64,000 nucleotides of DNA, from positions 1,299,510 through 1,363,509 of the forward strand of contig NZ_JAAOYV010000002.1 of NCBI RefSeq assembly GCF_011759585.1, read 5' to 3'. The DNA comes from Frigoribacterium endophyticum (GTDB taxonomy: Bacteria > Actinomycetota > Actinomycetes > Actinomycetales > Microbacteriaceae). A model generated the notes under the pieces. The model had not been told where the DNA came from, made no database searches, and saw only the letters and a list, made by a program, of their open reading frames with translations. Numbering within the stretch: the stretch's first letter is position 1; each line of letters begins with the position of its first letter. The position numbers and the translations under genes are program-made. Below are positions 1 to 9,355 of the stretch, in pieces.

Positions 1-107
1 ACTCCACGATCGAGATCGGTCGTACGCGTATCGTGTTCCGCGTGCTCCCCCTGTCCTCGACGCCCGACCCCTTCGCCGGGCCCGACTCCCGGGAGGCCCG
101 TCGATGA
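1..107 (+). CDS. fhaA: FHA-domain protein FhaA, 3' end only
   Basis: The window opens inside this gene. Reading from base 3 gives 34 codons to a TGA at 105-107. The visible residues include IEIGRTRIVFRVL, which fits the last strands of a forkhead-associated (phosphothreonine-binding) domain. The stop overlaps the next start as ATGA, so it is coupled to the second FHA gene. The identification as FhaA rests mainly on position: fhaA is the usual first gene of the fhaA-fhaB-pstP-rodA-pbpA-pknA-pknB cluster of actinobacteria. The N-terminal DUF3662 region expected in FhaA lies outside the window. Confidence 0.75.
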   Translation, partial: STIEIGRTRIVFRVLPLSSTPDPFAGPDSREARR

Positions 108-646
108 CCAGCGAGCTGACCCTCCTCGCCCTCCGCTTCGGCTTCCTGGCCGTGCTGTGGCTCTTCGTCTTCGCCATCGTGTTCGCCCTCCGCTCCGACC
201 TCTTCGGCCAGCGGGCGCGCAAGCTGCCCACCGACGGCGGGTCGGGGCAGGCGCAGTCGACCGCCACCGCGCCTCCGGCACCCGCGGCTCCGCGAGCACC
301 GGTGACGCCGGCCCCGGCAGGAGGCGCGGGTCGCCCCGCTCCCGCCGGTGACGGCCCCGCCTCCCGCCTGGTCATCACGAAGGGCGCGAAGGCCGGCCTC
401 GAGATGCCGCTCGGCGACGGCCCGCTCACGATCGGTCGCTCACAGGAGAGCGCCCTCGTGATCCGCGACGACTACACCTCCACGCACCACGCCCGTCTGA
501 TGCTCTGGAACGGCCGCTGGGTCGTCCAGGACCTCGACAGCACGAACGGCACCTTCCTCGCGGGCGAGCGAGTGACCGTTCCCACACCGGTGCCCGTCGG
601 CGCCACCGTGACGATCGGGCAGACGAGCTTCGAGCTGCGACGGTAG
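104..646 (+). CDS. fhaB: Membrane-anchored FHA-domain protein FhaB (FipA)
   Basis: A 180-residue protein with one membrane segment near residues 8-30, a Pro/Ala-rich linker (about 45-85) and a C-terminal FHA domain (about 88-178). The FHA signature residues are present: TIGRS, then STHHAR and DSTNGTFL. FHA domains bind phosphothreonine peptides; in this locus the protein is expected to dock substrates or partners of the PknA/PknB kinases at the division site and pole. ATG at 104 overlaps the fhaA stop, and pstP follows after 5 bases. Function at the level of domain is certain; the cell-division role is known for mycobacterial FipA and is inferred here. Confidence 0.93.
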   Translation: MTSELTLLALRFGFLAVLWLFVFAIVFALRSDLFGQRARKLPTDGGSGQAQSTATAPPAPAAPRAPVTPAPAGGAGRPAPAGDGPASRLVITKGAKAGLEMPLGDGPLTIGRSQESALVIRDDYTSTHHARLMLWNGRWVVQDLDSTNGTFLAGERVTVPTPVPVGATVTIGQTSFELRR

Positions 647-651
647 CGCCC

Positions 652-1893
652 GTGACGCACCCCAAGAGCGCCGCTCTGTCCCACGTGGGCAAGATCCGGT
701 CCAACAACCAGGACAGCGGCTACGCCGGCACGCAGCTGTTCGTCGTCGCCGACGGCATGGGCGGGCACGCGGGGGGCGACGTCGCCTCGGCGATCGCGAT
801 CCGCCGCATCCGCGAGACCGACAAGCAGTACAGCTCGCCCGGCGACGCCGAGTTCGCGCTGCAGTCGTCGCTGATCGCCGCCAACCAGCTGCTCGCCGAG
901 ACGGTCTTCGAGCACCAGGAGCTCACGGGCATGGGCACGACCGTCAGCGCTCTGCTGCGGGTCGGCGACAGCATGACCGTCGCGCACATCGGCGACTCGC
1001 GCATCTACCTGTGGCGCGAGGGCGAGCTCAGCCAGATCACCGCCGACCACACCTTCGTGCAGCGCCTCGTCGACAGCGGCCGGATCACTGCCGAGGAGGC
1101 GGCGGTCCACCCCCGCAGGAGCGTCCTGATGCGCGTGCTGGGCGACGTCGACGCGGCGCCCGAGATCGACACCGCGACCCTCGGCACCCTGCCGGGCGAC
1201 CGCTGGCTGATCTGCTCCGACGGCCTCAGCAGCTACCTGGCGGAGGACCGCATCAAGAAGGCCCTCGCGGCCGGCCTCGACCCCGAGCAGACCTGCCGTC
1301 GCCTGGTGAAGGAGACGCTCGACCACGGCGCCCCCGACAACGTCACGGTCGTCATCGTCGACGTCGACGAGTCGGGCGACTCGTCGGTCGAGCCCGCCGT
1401 CACGGTCGGCTCGGCCTCCGAGCCCCTGACCTTCGAGGGCGAGGCCGGGCGCAAGTCGCTGCGCCTGCCCAGCATCCTGCTGCACCCGCTCAAGGTCGCG
1501 ACCACGCCGGAGGACAGCCACTTCGAGCCCGAGAGCGACGAGTACCTCGCCGAGCTCATCGCCGAGGACCGCCGTCGGCGTCGCCGGCGTCGCGTCACCT
1601 GGCTGGTCGCGCTCGTCGTCGCGGTCGGGGCCCTGGCCGCCGGCCTCGTGCTGGCCTACCAGTGGACCCAAGACCACTACTACGTGGGCGAGCGCGAGGG
1701 CACCGTCGTCATCTACAAGGGCGTGCAGCAGAGCCTCGGCCCGATCAGCCTCAGCGAGGTCTACGAAGAGACCCCCGTCCAGGTCGACGACCTCCCCAAC
1801 TACACGCAGCTGACCGTGCGCGACACGATCAACGCAGACTCGCTGAGCGACGCGCGCGCCATCGTCGAGAGGCTGACCGATGCCGCCGAGTGA
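652..1893 (+). CDS. pstP: PP2C-family Ser/Thr protein phosphatase PstP
   Basis: 413 residues with a GTG start. The N-terminal two thirds is a PPM/PP2C metal-dependent phosphatase: the metal-binding motifs NQD, ADGMGGHAGG, HIGDSRIYLW, CSDGL and DNVTVV appear in order within residues 1-240. An Arg-rich stretch (about 302-310) precedes a single transmembrane helix (about 312-335) and an extracytoplasmic tail of about 75 residues. It should dephosphorylate PknA/PknB and their substrates on the cytoplasmic face. The 3' end overlaps rodA by 14 bases, indicating one transcript with tight coupling. Length and topology match the actinobacterial family. Confidence 0.96.
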   Translation: MTHPKSAALSHVGKIRSNNQDSGYAGTQLFVVADGMGGHAGGDVASAIAIRRIRETDKQYSSPGDAEFALQSSLIAANQLLAETVFEHQELTGMGTTVSALLRVGDSMTVAHIGDSRIYLWREGELSQITADHTFVQRLVDSGRITAEEAAVHPRRSVLMRVLGDVDAAPEIDTATLGTLPGDRWLICSDGLSSYLAEDRIKKALAAGLDPEQTCRRLVKETLDHGAPDNVTVVIVDVDESGDSSVEPAVTVGSASEPLTFEGEAGRKSLRLPSILLHPLKVATTPEDSHFEPESDEYLAELIAEDRRRRRRRRVTWLVALVVAVGALAAGLVLAYQWTQDHYYVGEREGTVVIYKGVQQSLGPISLSEVYEETPVQVDDLPNYTQLTVRDTINADSLSDARAIVERLTDAAE

Positions 1894-3346
1894 CGACGCG
1901 TCGACCGAGCTGATCGGCCAGTCCCGAGGAGGCGCGGGAGGCTCCCGCGGGCCCGTCACGTCGTCCGCCGCCTCCGCTCCCCCGGAGAACTTCACCCAGG
2001 CCATCACCATCCGCCTGCGCCAGCCGGCCCGGCTCCGCAACCTCGAGCTGCTCATGCTCATCGCGGCGGCGGGCATCTGCGCCGGCGCGATCGTGCTGGT
2101 GCAGCTGGGGGCCGCGGGGGCGATCGACCCGAGCGTCCTCGTGTCGGGCTCGAGCATCCTCGGCCTGGCCCTGGTCTTCCACCTCGTGCTGCGCGTCGTC
2201 GCCCGGGAGGCCGACCCGTTCATCATGCCGATCGCGCTGACGCTGAACGGCATCGGCATCGCCGAGATCTACCGCCTCGACCTGGCCCGCGGCGTCGCCG
2301 GGTGGGACGCCCTCGGCATCAAGCAGATCGCCTGGACGGCCATGGCGATGGCGATCGCCCTCGTCGCGCTGCTCGTCATCCGCAACTACCGCGTGCTGTC
2401 GCGCTACCGCTACATCGCGATGTTCGTCTCGATCGTGCTGCTGCTCCTGCCGCTGGTGCCGGGCATCGGCCGCGAGGGCCTCAACGCCCGCGTCTGGATC
2501 GACCTCGGGCCCTTCTCGTTCCAGCCCGGCGAGATCGCGAAGATCACGCTCGCCGTCTTCTTCGCCGGCTACCTCGTGACCGCGCGCGACAACCTGTCGC
2601 TGATGGGCCCGAAGATCCTCGGCATGCGGTTCCCCCGCGCCCGGGACCTCGGCCCGATCCTCATCGTCTGGCTCGTGGCGATGGGCGTGCTGATCTTCCA
2701 GCGCGACCTCGGCACCTCGCTGCTCTACTTCGGCCTGTTCCTCGTGATGATCTACATCGGCACGGGGCGCGCCAGCTGGATCGTGCTCGGCCTCACGCTC
2801 TTCCTCGGCGGGGCCCTCGTCGCCAGCACCTTCCTCGGCTACGTGCAGGGGCGCTTCGCCGCCTGGCTCAACCCGTTCGACCCGGTCGAGTACAACGCCG
2901 ACGGCGGGTCGTTCCAGCTGGTGACCGGCCTGTTCGGCTTCGCGAACGGCGGCCTGCTCGGCACCGGCCTCGGCCAGGGCCGCCCGCAGACGACCCCGCT
3001 GGCCGAGAGCGACTACATCTTCGCGGCCCTCGGCGAGGAGCTCGGGCTCGCCGGCATCTTCGCGATCCTCGCGCTCTACATGCTGCTGGTGTCGCGCGGC
3101 TTCCGCATCGGCTTCGTCGGCCAGGACGACTTCGGCCGCATGCTCGGCGTCGGCGTCTCGTTCGTCATCGCCCTGCAGGTCTTCGTCGTCCTCGGCGGCG
3201 TCACCCGCGTCATCCCCCTGACCGGCCTCACCGCGCCCTTCCTCGCGGCGGGCGGGTCGTCGCTCGTGGCGAACTGGATCATCGTGGCCCTGCTGCTGCG
3301 CCTGTCCGATTCGGTGCGCTCCCAACCGAGGCTGGTGGTCGGCTGA
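1880..3346 (+). CDS. rodA: SEDS peptidoglycan polymerase RodA (FtsW/RodA/SpoVE family)
   Basis: 488 residues, highly hydrophobic from about residue 55 on, with 10 or more membrane helices. Family motifs include FQRDLGTSLLYFGLF near the middle, and near the C terminus the conserved loop TRVIPLTGLTAPFLAAGGSS, the counterpart of the PFxSYGGSS motif of SEDS glycosyltransferases. It polymerises lipid II together with its class B PBP partner, here encoded immediately downstream (stop and start overlap as TGATG). The first 45 residues are a Gly/Ser-rich cytoplasmic extension. Placement with pbpA and the kinases supports RodA rather than FtsW. Confidence 0.94.
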   Translation: MPPSDDASTELIGQSRGGAGGSRGPVTSSAASAPPENFTQAITIRLRQPARLRNLELLMLIAAAGICAGAIVLVQLGAAGAIDPSVLVSGSSILGLALVFHLVLRVVAREADPFIMPIALTLNGIGIAEIYRLDLARGVAGWDALGIKQIAWTAMAMAIALVALLVIRNYRVLSRYRYIAMFVSIVLLLLPLVPGIGREGLNARVWIDLGPFSFQPGEIAKITLAVFFAGYLVTARDNLSLMGPKILGMRFPRARDLGPILIVWLVAMGVLIFQRDLGTSLLYFGLFLVMIYIGTGRASWIVLGLTLFLGGALVASTFLGYVQGRFAAWLNPFDPVEYNADGGSFQLVTGLFGFANGGLLGTGLGQGRPQTTPLAESDYIFAALGEELGLAGIFAILALYMLLVSRGFRIGFVGQDDFGRMLGVGVSFVIALQVFVVLGGVTRVIPLTGLTAPFLAAGGSSLVANWIIVALLLRLSDSVRSQPRLVVG

Positions 3347-4821
3347 TGAACAAGGAACTGAGACGCGTGAGCTTCGTCGTGCTGGCGATGTTCGTCGCGC
3401 TGCTCGTCTCGAGCACGTACATCACGGCCTTCCAGGCCGACTCGCTGCGGGCGGACAGCCGCAACTACCGCACGCTGCTCGCGAGCTACTCGGCGCAGCG
3501 CGGGCCGATCCTCGTCGACGGCCAGCCGGTCGCGCAGTCCGTGCCCGTCGACGACGTGTACGAGTTCCAGCGCACCTACCCGTCGGCCGAGCTGTACGCC
3601 CCCGTCACCGGCTACTACACGCTGGGCCAGGGGTCACGGGGCATCGAGGACTCCATGAACGACTACCTCACCGGCAACGCGAACGCCCAGTTCTTCGACC
3701 AGGTCAACTCCGTGCTCACGGGGCAGGACCCTGAGGGCGCCACGGTCAACCTCACGATCGACCCGGCCGTGCAGCAGGCCGCCTACGACGCCCTGGGAGA
3801 CAACTCGGGCGCGGTCGTCGCCGTCGACCCCTCGACCGGCGCGATCCTCGCGATGGTGTCGAAGGAGAGCTACGACCCGAACCTCCTCGCGAGCCACGAC
3901 CGCGACGCCGTCAAGGCCTCCTACGACCAGCTCGTGGCCGACCCGGGCGACCCGCTGCAGAACCGGGCCATCCAGGGCGACCTCTACGCCCCCGGGTCGA
4001 CGTTCAAGCTCGTCACGACCGCGGCGGCGCTCGAGAGCGGCGACTACACGCCCGACAGCGAGTTCCCCAACCCGGCAACGCTGACCCTGCCCGGCACCTC
4101 GACGAACATCAACAACGCCGAGGGCGGCAGCTGCGGCGGCGGCGAGACCGCGACGCTGGCGACGGCCCTGCGCCTCTCGTGCAACATCCCGATGGCCCAG
4201 CTCGGCCAGCAGCTCGGCGCCGACGCCCTGCAGGAGCAGGCGGAGGCGTTCGGCTTCGGCGACGACTCGATCGCCATCCCGCAGGCCGTGACCCCCAGCC
4301 AGTTCCCGATCACCGACGAGGACGGCGACCCCATCAGCGACGCCTCGCTCATGCTCCAGTCGTTCGGTCAGGGCTCGGACCGCGTCACGCCGCTCCAGAT
4401 GGCCATGGTCTCGGCGGCGATCGCCAACGGCGGCACGCAGATGGACCCCACCCTCGTCGAGAGCGTCCTGAACCCCGACCTGAGCCCGGTGCGCGACTTC
4501 TCGCCGACCGAGTACGGCGAGCCGATCAGCGCCGACACCGCGTCCACGATGACCGACATGATGGTGCAGGACGTCGCCGACGGCGCCGCCAGCAATGCGA
4601 GAATCAGTGGCGTCGACGTGGCCGGCAAGACCGGCACGGCGGAGAACGGCCCGGGCGACCCCTACACGCTCTGGTTCACCGGCTTCGCCCCCGCGGTCGA
4701 CCCCCAGGTCGCGGTGGCCGTCGTCGTCGAGAACGGCGGAGGACAGGGCCAGTCGGCCTTCGGCAACAGTGTCGCGTCACCAATCGCGAAGAAAGTACTA
4801 GAGGCGGTGCTGAACAGATGA
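3346..4821 (+). CDS. pbpA: Class B penicillin-binding protein PbpA (transpeptidase)
   Basis: 491 residues from the ATG that overlaps the rodA stop. A single N-terminal membrane anchor (about 8-28) is followed by a short dimerisation region and a transpeptidase domain. All three active-site motifs are visible: STFK in [14 protein letters not shown] in [11 protein letters not shown], and KTGT in [10 protein letters not shown]. It cross-links the glycan strands made by RodA. The family is the short PBPA type without PASTA domains. The gene ends in an ATGA overlap with pknA, so polymerase, transpeptidase and kinase are produced from one message. Confidence 0.95.
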   Translation: MNKELRRVSFVVLAMFVALLVSSTYITAFQADSLRADSRNYRTLLASYSAQRGPILVDGQPVAQSVPVDDVYEFQRTYPSAELYAPVTGYYTLGQGSRGIEDSMNDYLTGNANAQFFDQVNSVLTGQDPEGATVNLTIDPAVQQAAYDALGDNSGAVVAVDPSTGAILAMVSKESYDPNLLASHDRDAVKASYDQLVADPGDPLQNRAIQGDLYAPGSTFKLVTTAAALESGDYTPDSEFPNPATLTLPGTSTNINNAEGGSCGGGETATLATALRLSCNIPMAQLGQQLGADALQEQAEAFGFGDDSIAIPQAVTPSQFPITDEDGDPISDASLMLQSFGQGSDRVTPLQMAMVSAAIANGGTQMDPTLVESVLNPDLSPVRDFSPTEYGEPISADTASTMTDMMVQDVADGAASNARISGVDVAGKTGTAENGPGDPYTLWFTGFAPAVDPQVAVAVVVENGGGQGQSAFGNSVASPIAKKVLEAVLNR

Positions 4822-6611
4822 GACCTTCCGGCGGAATCACCTTCGGTGGGCGATACCAGTTGTCGACCCGCGTCGCCATCGGCGGCATGGGCGAGGTCTG
4901 GGAAGCCACCGACCTCGTCATCGGCCGCACGGTCGCGATCAAGATCCTGAAGGACGAGTACCTGGGCGACCCCGGGTTCCTCGAGCGCTTCCGGGCCGAG
5001 GCGCGGCACGCGGCCCTCGTCAACCACGAGGGCATCGCGAACGTCTTCGACTACGGCGAGGAGGAGGGCAGCGCCTACCTCGTGATGGAGCTCGTGCCCG
5101 GCGAGGCCATGTCGACGGTGCTCGAGCGCGACCGCGTGCTCCCCACCGACAAGGTGCTCGACATCGTCGCGCAGACGGCGTCGGCCCTCCAGGCCGCCCA
5201 CGCGGCGGGCCTCGTGCACCGCGACATCAAGCCGGGCAACCTGCTCGTCACGCCCGACGGTCGCGTCAAGATCACCGACTTCGGCATCGCCCGCATCGCC
5301 GACCAGGTGCCGCTGACGGCCACCGGCCAGGTCATGGGCACAGTGCAGTACCTCTCGCCCGAGCAGGCCAGCGGCCACCCCGCGTCGCCGAGCACCGACA
5401 TCTACTCGCTCGGCATCGTCGCCTACGAGGCCCTCGCCGGCCGTCGCCCCTTCACGGGCGAGTCGCAGGTCGCCATCGCCATGGCCCAGATCAACGAGCA
5501 GCCGCCGGACCTCCCGGCCTCCGTGCCCGAGCCCGTCCGTCGCCTCGTGCTCTCCTGCATCGCCAAGAAGCCGGCCGACCGCCCCGCGTCCGCGTCGGCG
5601 CTGGCGCAGGCCGCCCGCGCGCTCCGCCGGGGCGACGTCGCGGCCGCCACGGTCGCCGTCCCCGCCATCGGCGTCGCCGCCGGCGCGGCCGGCGCCGAGG
5701 CCGCCACCCAGCTCTTCTCCGCGCAGGACGACAGCACGCGGGCCTTCGCGCCCGCCGGCGCCGCCGCGACCGGGGCCTACGTGCCCGGCTCGGCCGACCC
5801 CGACGCCCTCCGCGGCGACGAGCTCGACGACGACGAGAAGAAGAAGCGCAGCCCCTGGTTCTGGCCGCTGATCGTCCTCGGCGTCCTCGTCCTGGCCGGC
5901 GTGGTCGCCCTCGCGGCCTTCGCCCTGAACGGCGACGAGCCGGAGCCCGCGCCCTCGACGTCGAGCGCCCCCTCGACGACGCCGAGCCCCGAGCCGACGA
6001 CCCCGACCCCCACTCCGAGCGCGACGCCCACCACGGTGCAGGTCGACTCGAGCGACTACGTCGGCCTGGCCGAGGGCGACGCCCGCTCGCAGCTGGAGGA
6101 CCTGGGCCTCGTCGTCCTGTCGCAGGACAGCTCGACGCCCGCACCCGACCCTGCCGCCGACGGCACCGTCGCGAGCCTCAACCCGACCGGCAACGTGACC
6201 AAGGGCAGCACCATCACGCTCTCGATCTACCGCGCCGCGCCGCAGCCGACGCAGCCGACGGCGCCCACCGCGACTCCGAGCACCGTCCCCGCCGACGGTG
6301 CGACGACGGCGACCGTCTCGTGGCAGCCCTACCAGAACTGCCCCTCGGGGTACTCGCTGACGGGCTACACGTACACGATCGAGGGCACCGGCACGGACGC
6401 GGCCGGCGCCACGAGCGGCGGTCTGGGCACCAACGTCACCCAGGTCCAGGTCAAGTCGACCGCACCGGGCAACGTCACGGTCTCGTACGTGGCCAACTGC
6501 GGTTCGCTGCAGAGCGCCGCCTCCGCCGGCGTCACGATCACCGTCGTGGCCCCGACCGACACGGGCGGCGACGAGCCGGGGCAGCCCTCCCAGACCCCCG
6601 CCCCGCGCTGA
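4818..6611 (+). CDS. pknA: Ser/Thr protein kinase PknA with one PASTA repeat and an extra C-terminal Fn3-like domain
   Basis: 597 residues from the ATG overlapping the pbpA stop. Residues 12-275 are a Hanks-type kinase: glycine loop AIGGMGEVW, catalytic lysine in [22 protein letters not shown], and a [13 protein letters not shown] activation segment. An Ala-rich juxtamembrane region, an acidic stretch and a membrane helix (about 350-372) lead outside the cell to a Ser/Thr/Pro linker, a single PASTA-like repeat ([17 protein letters not shown]) and about 100 residues resembling a fibronectin type III fold with two Cys. Classical mycobacterial PknA has no such ectodomain. A 34-base hairpin follows the stop. 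Confidence 0.93.
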   Translation: MRPSGGITFGGRYQLSTRVAIGGMGEVWEATDLVIGRTVAIKILKDEYLGDPGFLERFRAEARHAALVNHEGIANVFDYGEEEGSAYLVMELVPGEAMSTVLERDRVLPTDKVLDIVAQTASALQAAHAAGLVHRDIKPGNLLVTPDGRVKITDFGIARIADQVPLTATGQVMGTVQYLSPEQASGHPASPSTDIYSLGIVAYEALAGRRPFTGESQVAIAMAQINEQPPDLPASVPEPVRRLVLSCIAKKPADRPASASALAQAARALRRGDVAAATVAVPAIGVAAGAAGAEAATQLFSAQDDSTRAFAPAGAAATGAYVPGSADPDALRGDELDDDEKKKRSPWFWPLIVLGVLVLAGVVALAAFALNGDEPEPAPSTSSAPSTTPSPEPTTPTPTPSATPTTVQVDSSDYVGLAEGDARSQLEDLGLVVLSQDSSTPAPDPAADGTVASLNPTGNVTKGSTITLSIYRAAPQPTQPTAPTATPSTVPADGATTATVSWQPYQNCPSGYSLTGYTYTIEGTGTDAAGATSGGLGTNVTQVQVKSTAPGNVTVSYVANCGSLQSAASAGVTITVVAPTDTGGDEPGQPSQTPAPR

Positions 6612-6628
6612 TCCACCCCGCGCACGCC

Positions 6629-6662
6629 GACGGCCGCGACCCCCTCCGGGGCCGCGGCCGTC
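6629..6662 (+). terminator. Hairpin between pknA and pknB
   Basis: Two 15-base arms with one mismatch (GACGGCCGCG outer stem plus CCCC/GGGG inner stem) and a 4-base loop, 17 bases after the pknA stop. There is no long T tract, as is common in high-G+C actinobacteria. It probably ends or attenuates the fhaA-pknA transcript and leaves pknB partly on its own promoter. Confidence 0.6.
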
Positions 6663-6798
6663 GTCACGTCACGGGAGCATCACGAAGCCCTGACAATCAT
6701 CCTCCCGGCGTACCGCGCGACCCGGATGGGGGGCGGGGCGACAAGTACACTTGCGAGGACCGCTGATCCGACCTGCGGTCGCGACGGGAGTGCAGGGC

Positions 6799-8511
6799 GT
6801 GGTTGAAGGCGTGAGAGAGGGAATCCACCTCCTCGCCAACCGGTATCAGATCGGCGATCTCATCGGTCGGGGCGGGATGGCCGACGTCCACGTCGGCACC
6901 GACGCCCGGCTGGGGCGCAAGGTCGCGATCAAGCTGATGAAGCCGTCGCTCGCGCTCGACCCGGCCTTCCGCACCCGTTTCCGCCAGGAGGCCCAGGCGG
7001 CCGCCCGCATGGCCCACCCCACCATCGTCCGCGTCTTCGACGCCGGCGAGGAGTCCGCTCGTGACGCGCGCGGCCAGGAGGTGCAGGTGCCCTTCATCAT
7101 CATGGAGTACGTCGAGGGCCGCCTGCTCAAGGACATCGTCGCCGAGGGCCCGCTCGAGCCCGCCGAGGCGGCCCGCCTCACGGAGGGCGTGCTGACCGCC
7201 CTCGAGTACTCCCACCGCGCCGGCATCGTGCACCGCGACATCAAGCCCGGCAACGTCATGGTCACCCACTCGGGCCAGGTGAAGGTGATGGACTTCGGCA
7301 TCGCCCGGGCCATCTCCGACTCGGCCGCCACGGTCGCGCAGACGACGGCGATCCTCGGCACCGCCCAGTACTTCAGCCCCGAGCAGGCGCGCGGCGAGAC
7401 CGTCGACGCCCGCTCCGACCTCTACTCGACCGGCGTCATGCTCTTCGAGCTGCTCACCGGCCGACCGCCGTTCCGGGGCTCGTCGCCGGTCGCGGTCGCC
7501 TACCAGCACGTCAGCGAGGCCCCCGTCCCGCCGAGCACGATCGCCCCCGCGGTCTCCCCCGGCCTCGACGCCGTCGTGCTCCGTGCCCTCGCGAAGGACC
7601 GCTTCGAGCGGTTCCAGACCGCGGCCGAGTTCCGCGACGACGTCGCCGCGGCCGCCGCGGGGCGTGCGCCCGCCCGACGGCAGCCCGTGCACGACGCGAA
7701 CGCGACGATGTTCGGCGTCGACGCCCTGTCCGCGGTCGGCAGCGACGCGGCCCTGAAGGAGCTCTCCTCCGACGACAACGACCGGCCGCAGCGCACGCAG
7801 ACGCGACCGCCGGTCGCCTGGATCTGGGCCGGCATCGTGCTCGTGGCCATCGTCGTGCTCGCCGTCGTCTTCTGGGTCGCCAACATCAAGCCCCCGGAGA
7901 TCGCGACGGCCTCGGGCTCGACCGTGCCCGCCGTCGTGGGCATGAGCTACGACGACGCCGCGTCGGCCCTGGAGGACGTCGGGCTGGTGGCCGTCCGCGC
8001 CGACGTGCCCAGCGACTCCGTCCCGGTCGACGAGGTGATCGGCGCCTCCCCGGCCGAGGGCACCACGGAGGTGCCGGAGGAGACCGAGGTGACCCTGCAG
8101 GTCTCGTCGGGGCCGACCATGGTCGCCGTGCCGGCCCTCAAGGGCCTCGACGTGGCAGCCGCGTGGGCGGCCGTCATCGGTGCCGGGCTCACCGAGGGCA
8201 CGCAGACCACCGACTACTCGACCGACGTCCCGGCCGGCGGCGTGCTCGAGGCCGACCCGGCGGAGGCCGAGCAGGTGGCCGAGGGCACGACCGTCGACCT
8301 CGTCGTCTCGAACGGCCTGGTGCAGGTGCCCGACGTCACGCGACAGTCGGTGACGGCGGCGATGAGCGTGCTGGGCGACCAGCTGGGCCTCGTGGTCGGC
8401 ACCTACCCCGACGCCGGCTGCTCGGGCCAGAGCGTCTCGACGCAGTCCCTGCCGCCGGGCGACCAGCCGCAGGGCTCCGCGATCCAGCTGGGCGTCTGCA
8501 GCGCCGAGTAG
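6799..8511 (+). CDS. pknB: PASTA-domain Ser/Thr protein kinase PknB (Stk1 type)
   Basis: About 570 residues from GTG 6799, chosen because GGGAG lies 9 bases upstream; an in-frame TTG at 6751 and GTG at 6811 are alternatives. Kinase domain near residues 15-275 with [27 protein letters not shown] and MDFGIAR. After a cytoplasmic linker and one membrane helix (about 340-362) come three extracellular PASTA repeats, the first starting at STVPAVVGMSYDDA, the last ending in a two-Cys segment. PASTA repeats bind muropeptides or lipid II, so the protein is the expected wall-sensing regulator of growth and division. It closes the signalling cluster; the converging neighbour is a glutamine amidotransferase. 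Confidence 0.94.
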   Translation: MVEGVREGIHLLANRYQIGDLIGRGGMADVHVGTDARLGRKVAIKLMKPSLALDPAFRTRFRQEAQAAARMAHPTIVRVFDAGEESARDARGQEVQVPFIIMEYVEGRLLKDIVAEGPLEPAEAARLTEGVLTALEYSHRAGIVHRDIKPGNVMVTHSGQVKVMDFGIARAISDSAATVAQTTAILGTAQYFSPEQARGETVDARSDLYSTGVMLFELLTGRPPFRGSSPVAVAYQHVSEAPVPPSTIAPAVSPGLDAVVLRALAKDRFERFQTAAEFRDDVAAAAAGRAPARRQPVHDANATMFGVDALSAVGSDAALKELSSDDNDRPQRTQTRPPVAWIWAGIVLVAIVVLAVVFWVANIKPPEIATASGSTVPAVVGMSYDDAASALEDVGLVAVRADVPSDSVPVDEVIGASPAEGTTEVPEETEVTLQVSSGPTMVAVPALKGLDVAAAWAAVIGAGLTEGTQTTDYSTDVPAGGVLEADPAEAEQVAEGTTVDLVVSNGLVQVPDVTRQSVTAAMSVLGDQLGLVVGTYPDAGCSGQSVSTQSLPPGDQPQGSAIQLGVCSAE

Positions 8512-8556
8512 CCCCGGCGGCCCGGAGCCCGCTCGTGCGCCCGGTGCGCCCTGCGG

Positions 8557-9195
8557 TCAGCGGCGGCCCGTCAACGGGTCGAGCCCGCGGGCGGTGACCG
8601 CCGCCTCCGGCAGGCCTGCCACTCCGAGCCAGTTGCCGATCATCCGGTAACCACCCTGGGTCAGTACGGACTCCGGGTGGAACTGCACGCCGTAGACCGG
8701 CGCCGAGCGGTGCTGCAGGCCCATGATCACGCCGCCGTCCGTCCGCGAGGTCACCTCGAGGTCGGTCGGCACGGTCTCGTCGACGACGGCCAACGAGTGG
8801 TACCGGGTGGCCGTGAACGGCTGCGGCACGCCGTCGTAGATCACGCTCGCGTCGTGGCTGACCTGCGACGTCTTGCCGTGCATGAGCTCCTCGGCGTGGG
8901 TCACGGTCGCGCCCATCGCCTCGGCGATGGCCTGGTGGCCGAGGCACACCCCGAGCAGGGGCAGGTCGGCCTCGAGCGCCGCGTGCACGACGTCGATCGA
9001 GACGCCCGCCGCGGCCGGGGTGCCCGGGCCCGGCGAGAGCAGGACGGCGTCGTAGTCGGCGATGCGGGCCGCGACGTCGGCCGCGGCGAAGGCGTCGTTG
9101 CGCACGACGTCGGTCTCGGCGCCCAGCTGCTGCAGGTAGCCGTTCAGGGTGTAGACGAAGCTGTCGTAGTTGTCGACGACGAGTACTCGGGTCAC
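8557..9195 (-). CDS. pabA: Anthranilate / aminodeoxychorismate synthase glutamine amidotransferase subunit
   Basis: 212 residues from GTG 9195, the start of VTRVLVVDNYDSFVYTL, which is the canonical N terminus of this family. It is a class I glutamine amidotransferase: nucleophile Cys in GVCLGHQAIAE and the His-Glu pair in QFHPES. It supplies ammonia to a chorismate-amidating partner in tryptophan or folate synthesis. TrpG and PabA cannot be told apart from this sequence, and no component I gene is nearby; the solitary position favours the PabA or amphibolic role. The start codon overlaps the upstream small gene's stop as GTGA. Confidence 0.9.
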   Translation of the reverse strand: MTRVLVVDNYDSFVYTLNGYLQQLGAETDVVRNDAFAAADVAARIADYDAVLLSPGPGTPAAAGVSIDVVHAALEADLPLLGVCLGHQAIAEAMGATVTHAEELMHGKTSQVSHDASVIYDGVPQPFTATRYHSLAVVDETVPTDLEVTSRTDGGVIMGLQHRSAPVYGVQFHPESVLTQGGYRMIGNWLGVAGLPEAAVTARGLDPLTGRR

Positions 9196-9353
9196 GGGGT
9201 CTCCACGGTGACGTCGGGGGCGGGGATGATCTCGTTCACGAACGGGAAGACCCACTCGACGAGGGCGAACAGGACGGCTGCGAGCAGCACGAGGACGAGG
9301 AACAGCCGCACCCACCACGGGCCGGGAAGGACGCGCCAGAGGCTCGAGTACAT
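9192..9353 (-). CDS. Small single-pass membrane protein (53 aa)
   Basis: A 53-residue ORF squeezed between the sortase and the amidotransferase. Residues 13-38 are a strong membrane helix (LFLVLVLLAAVLFALVEW), followed by a short Pro/Glu-rich tail. It starts at ATG 9353, two bases after the sortase stop, and its TGA overlaps the next GTG, so it sits inside an operon with coupled translation on both sides. I recognise no family. The position conserved next to a class E sortase suggests an envelope role, but that is only inference. Confidence 0.72.
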   Translation of the reverse strand: MYSSLWRVLPGPWWVRLFLVLVLLAAVLFALVEWVFPFVNEIIPAPDVTVETP

Positions 9354-9355
9354 CG

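Noticed and set aside
472-3325. Long minus-strand open frames opposite pstP and rodA
   Set aside because: Shadows of real plus-strand genes; no start signals, repetitive Arg/Ala/Asp composition.
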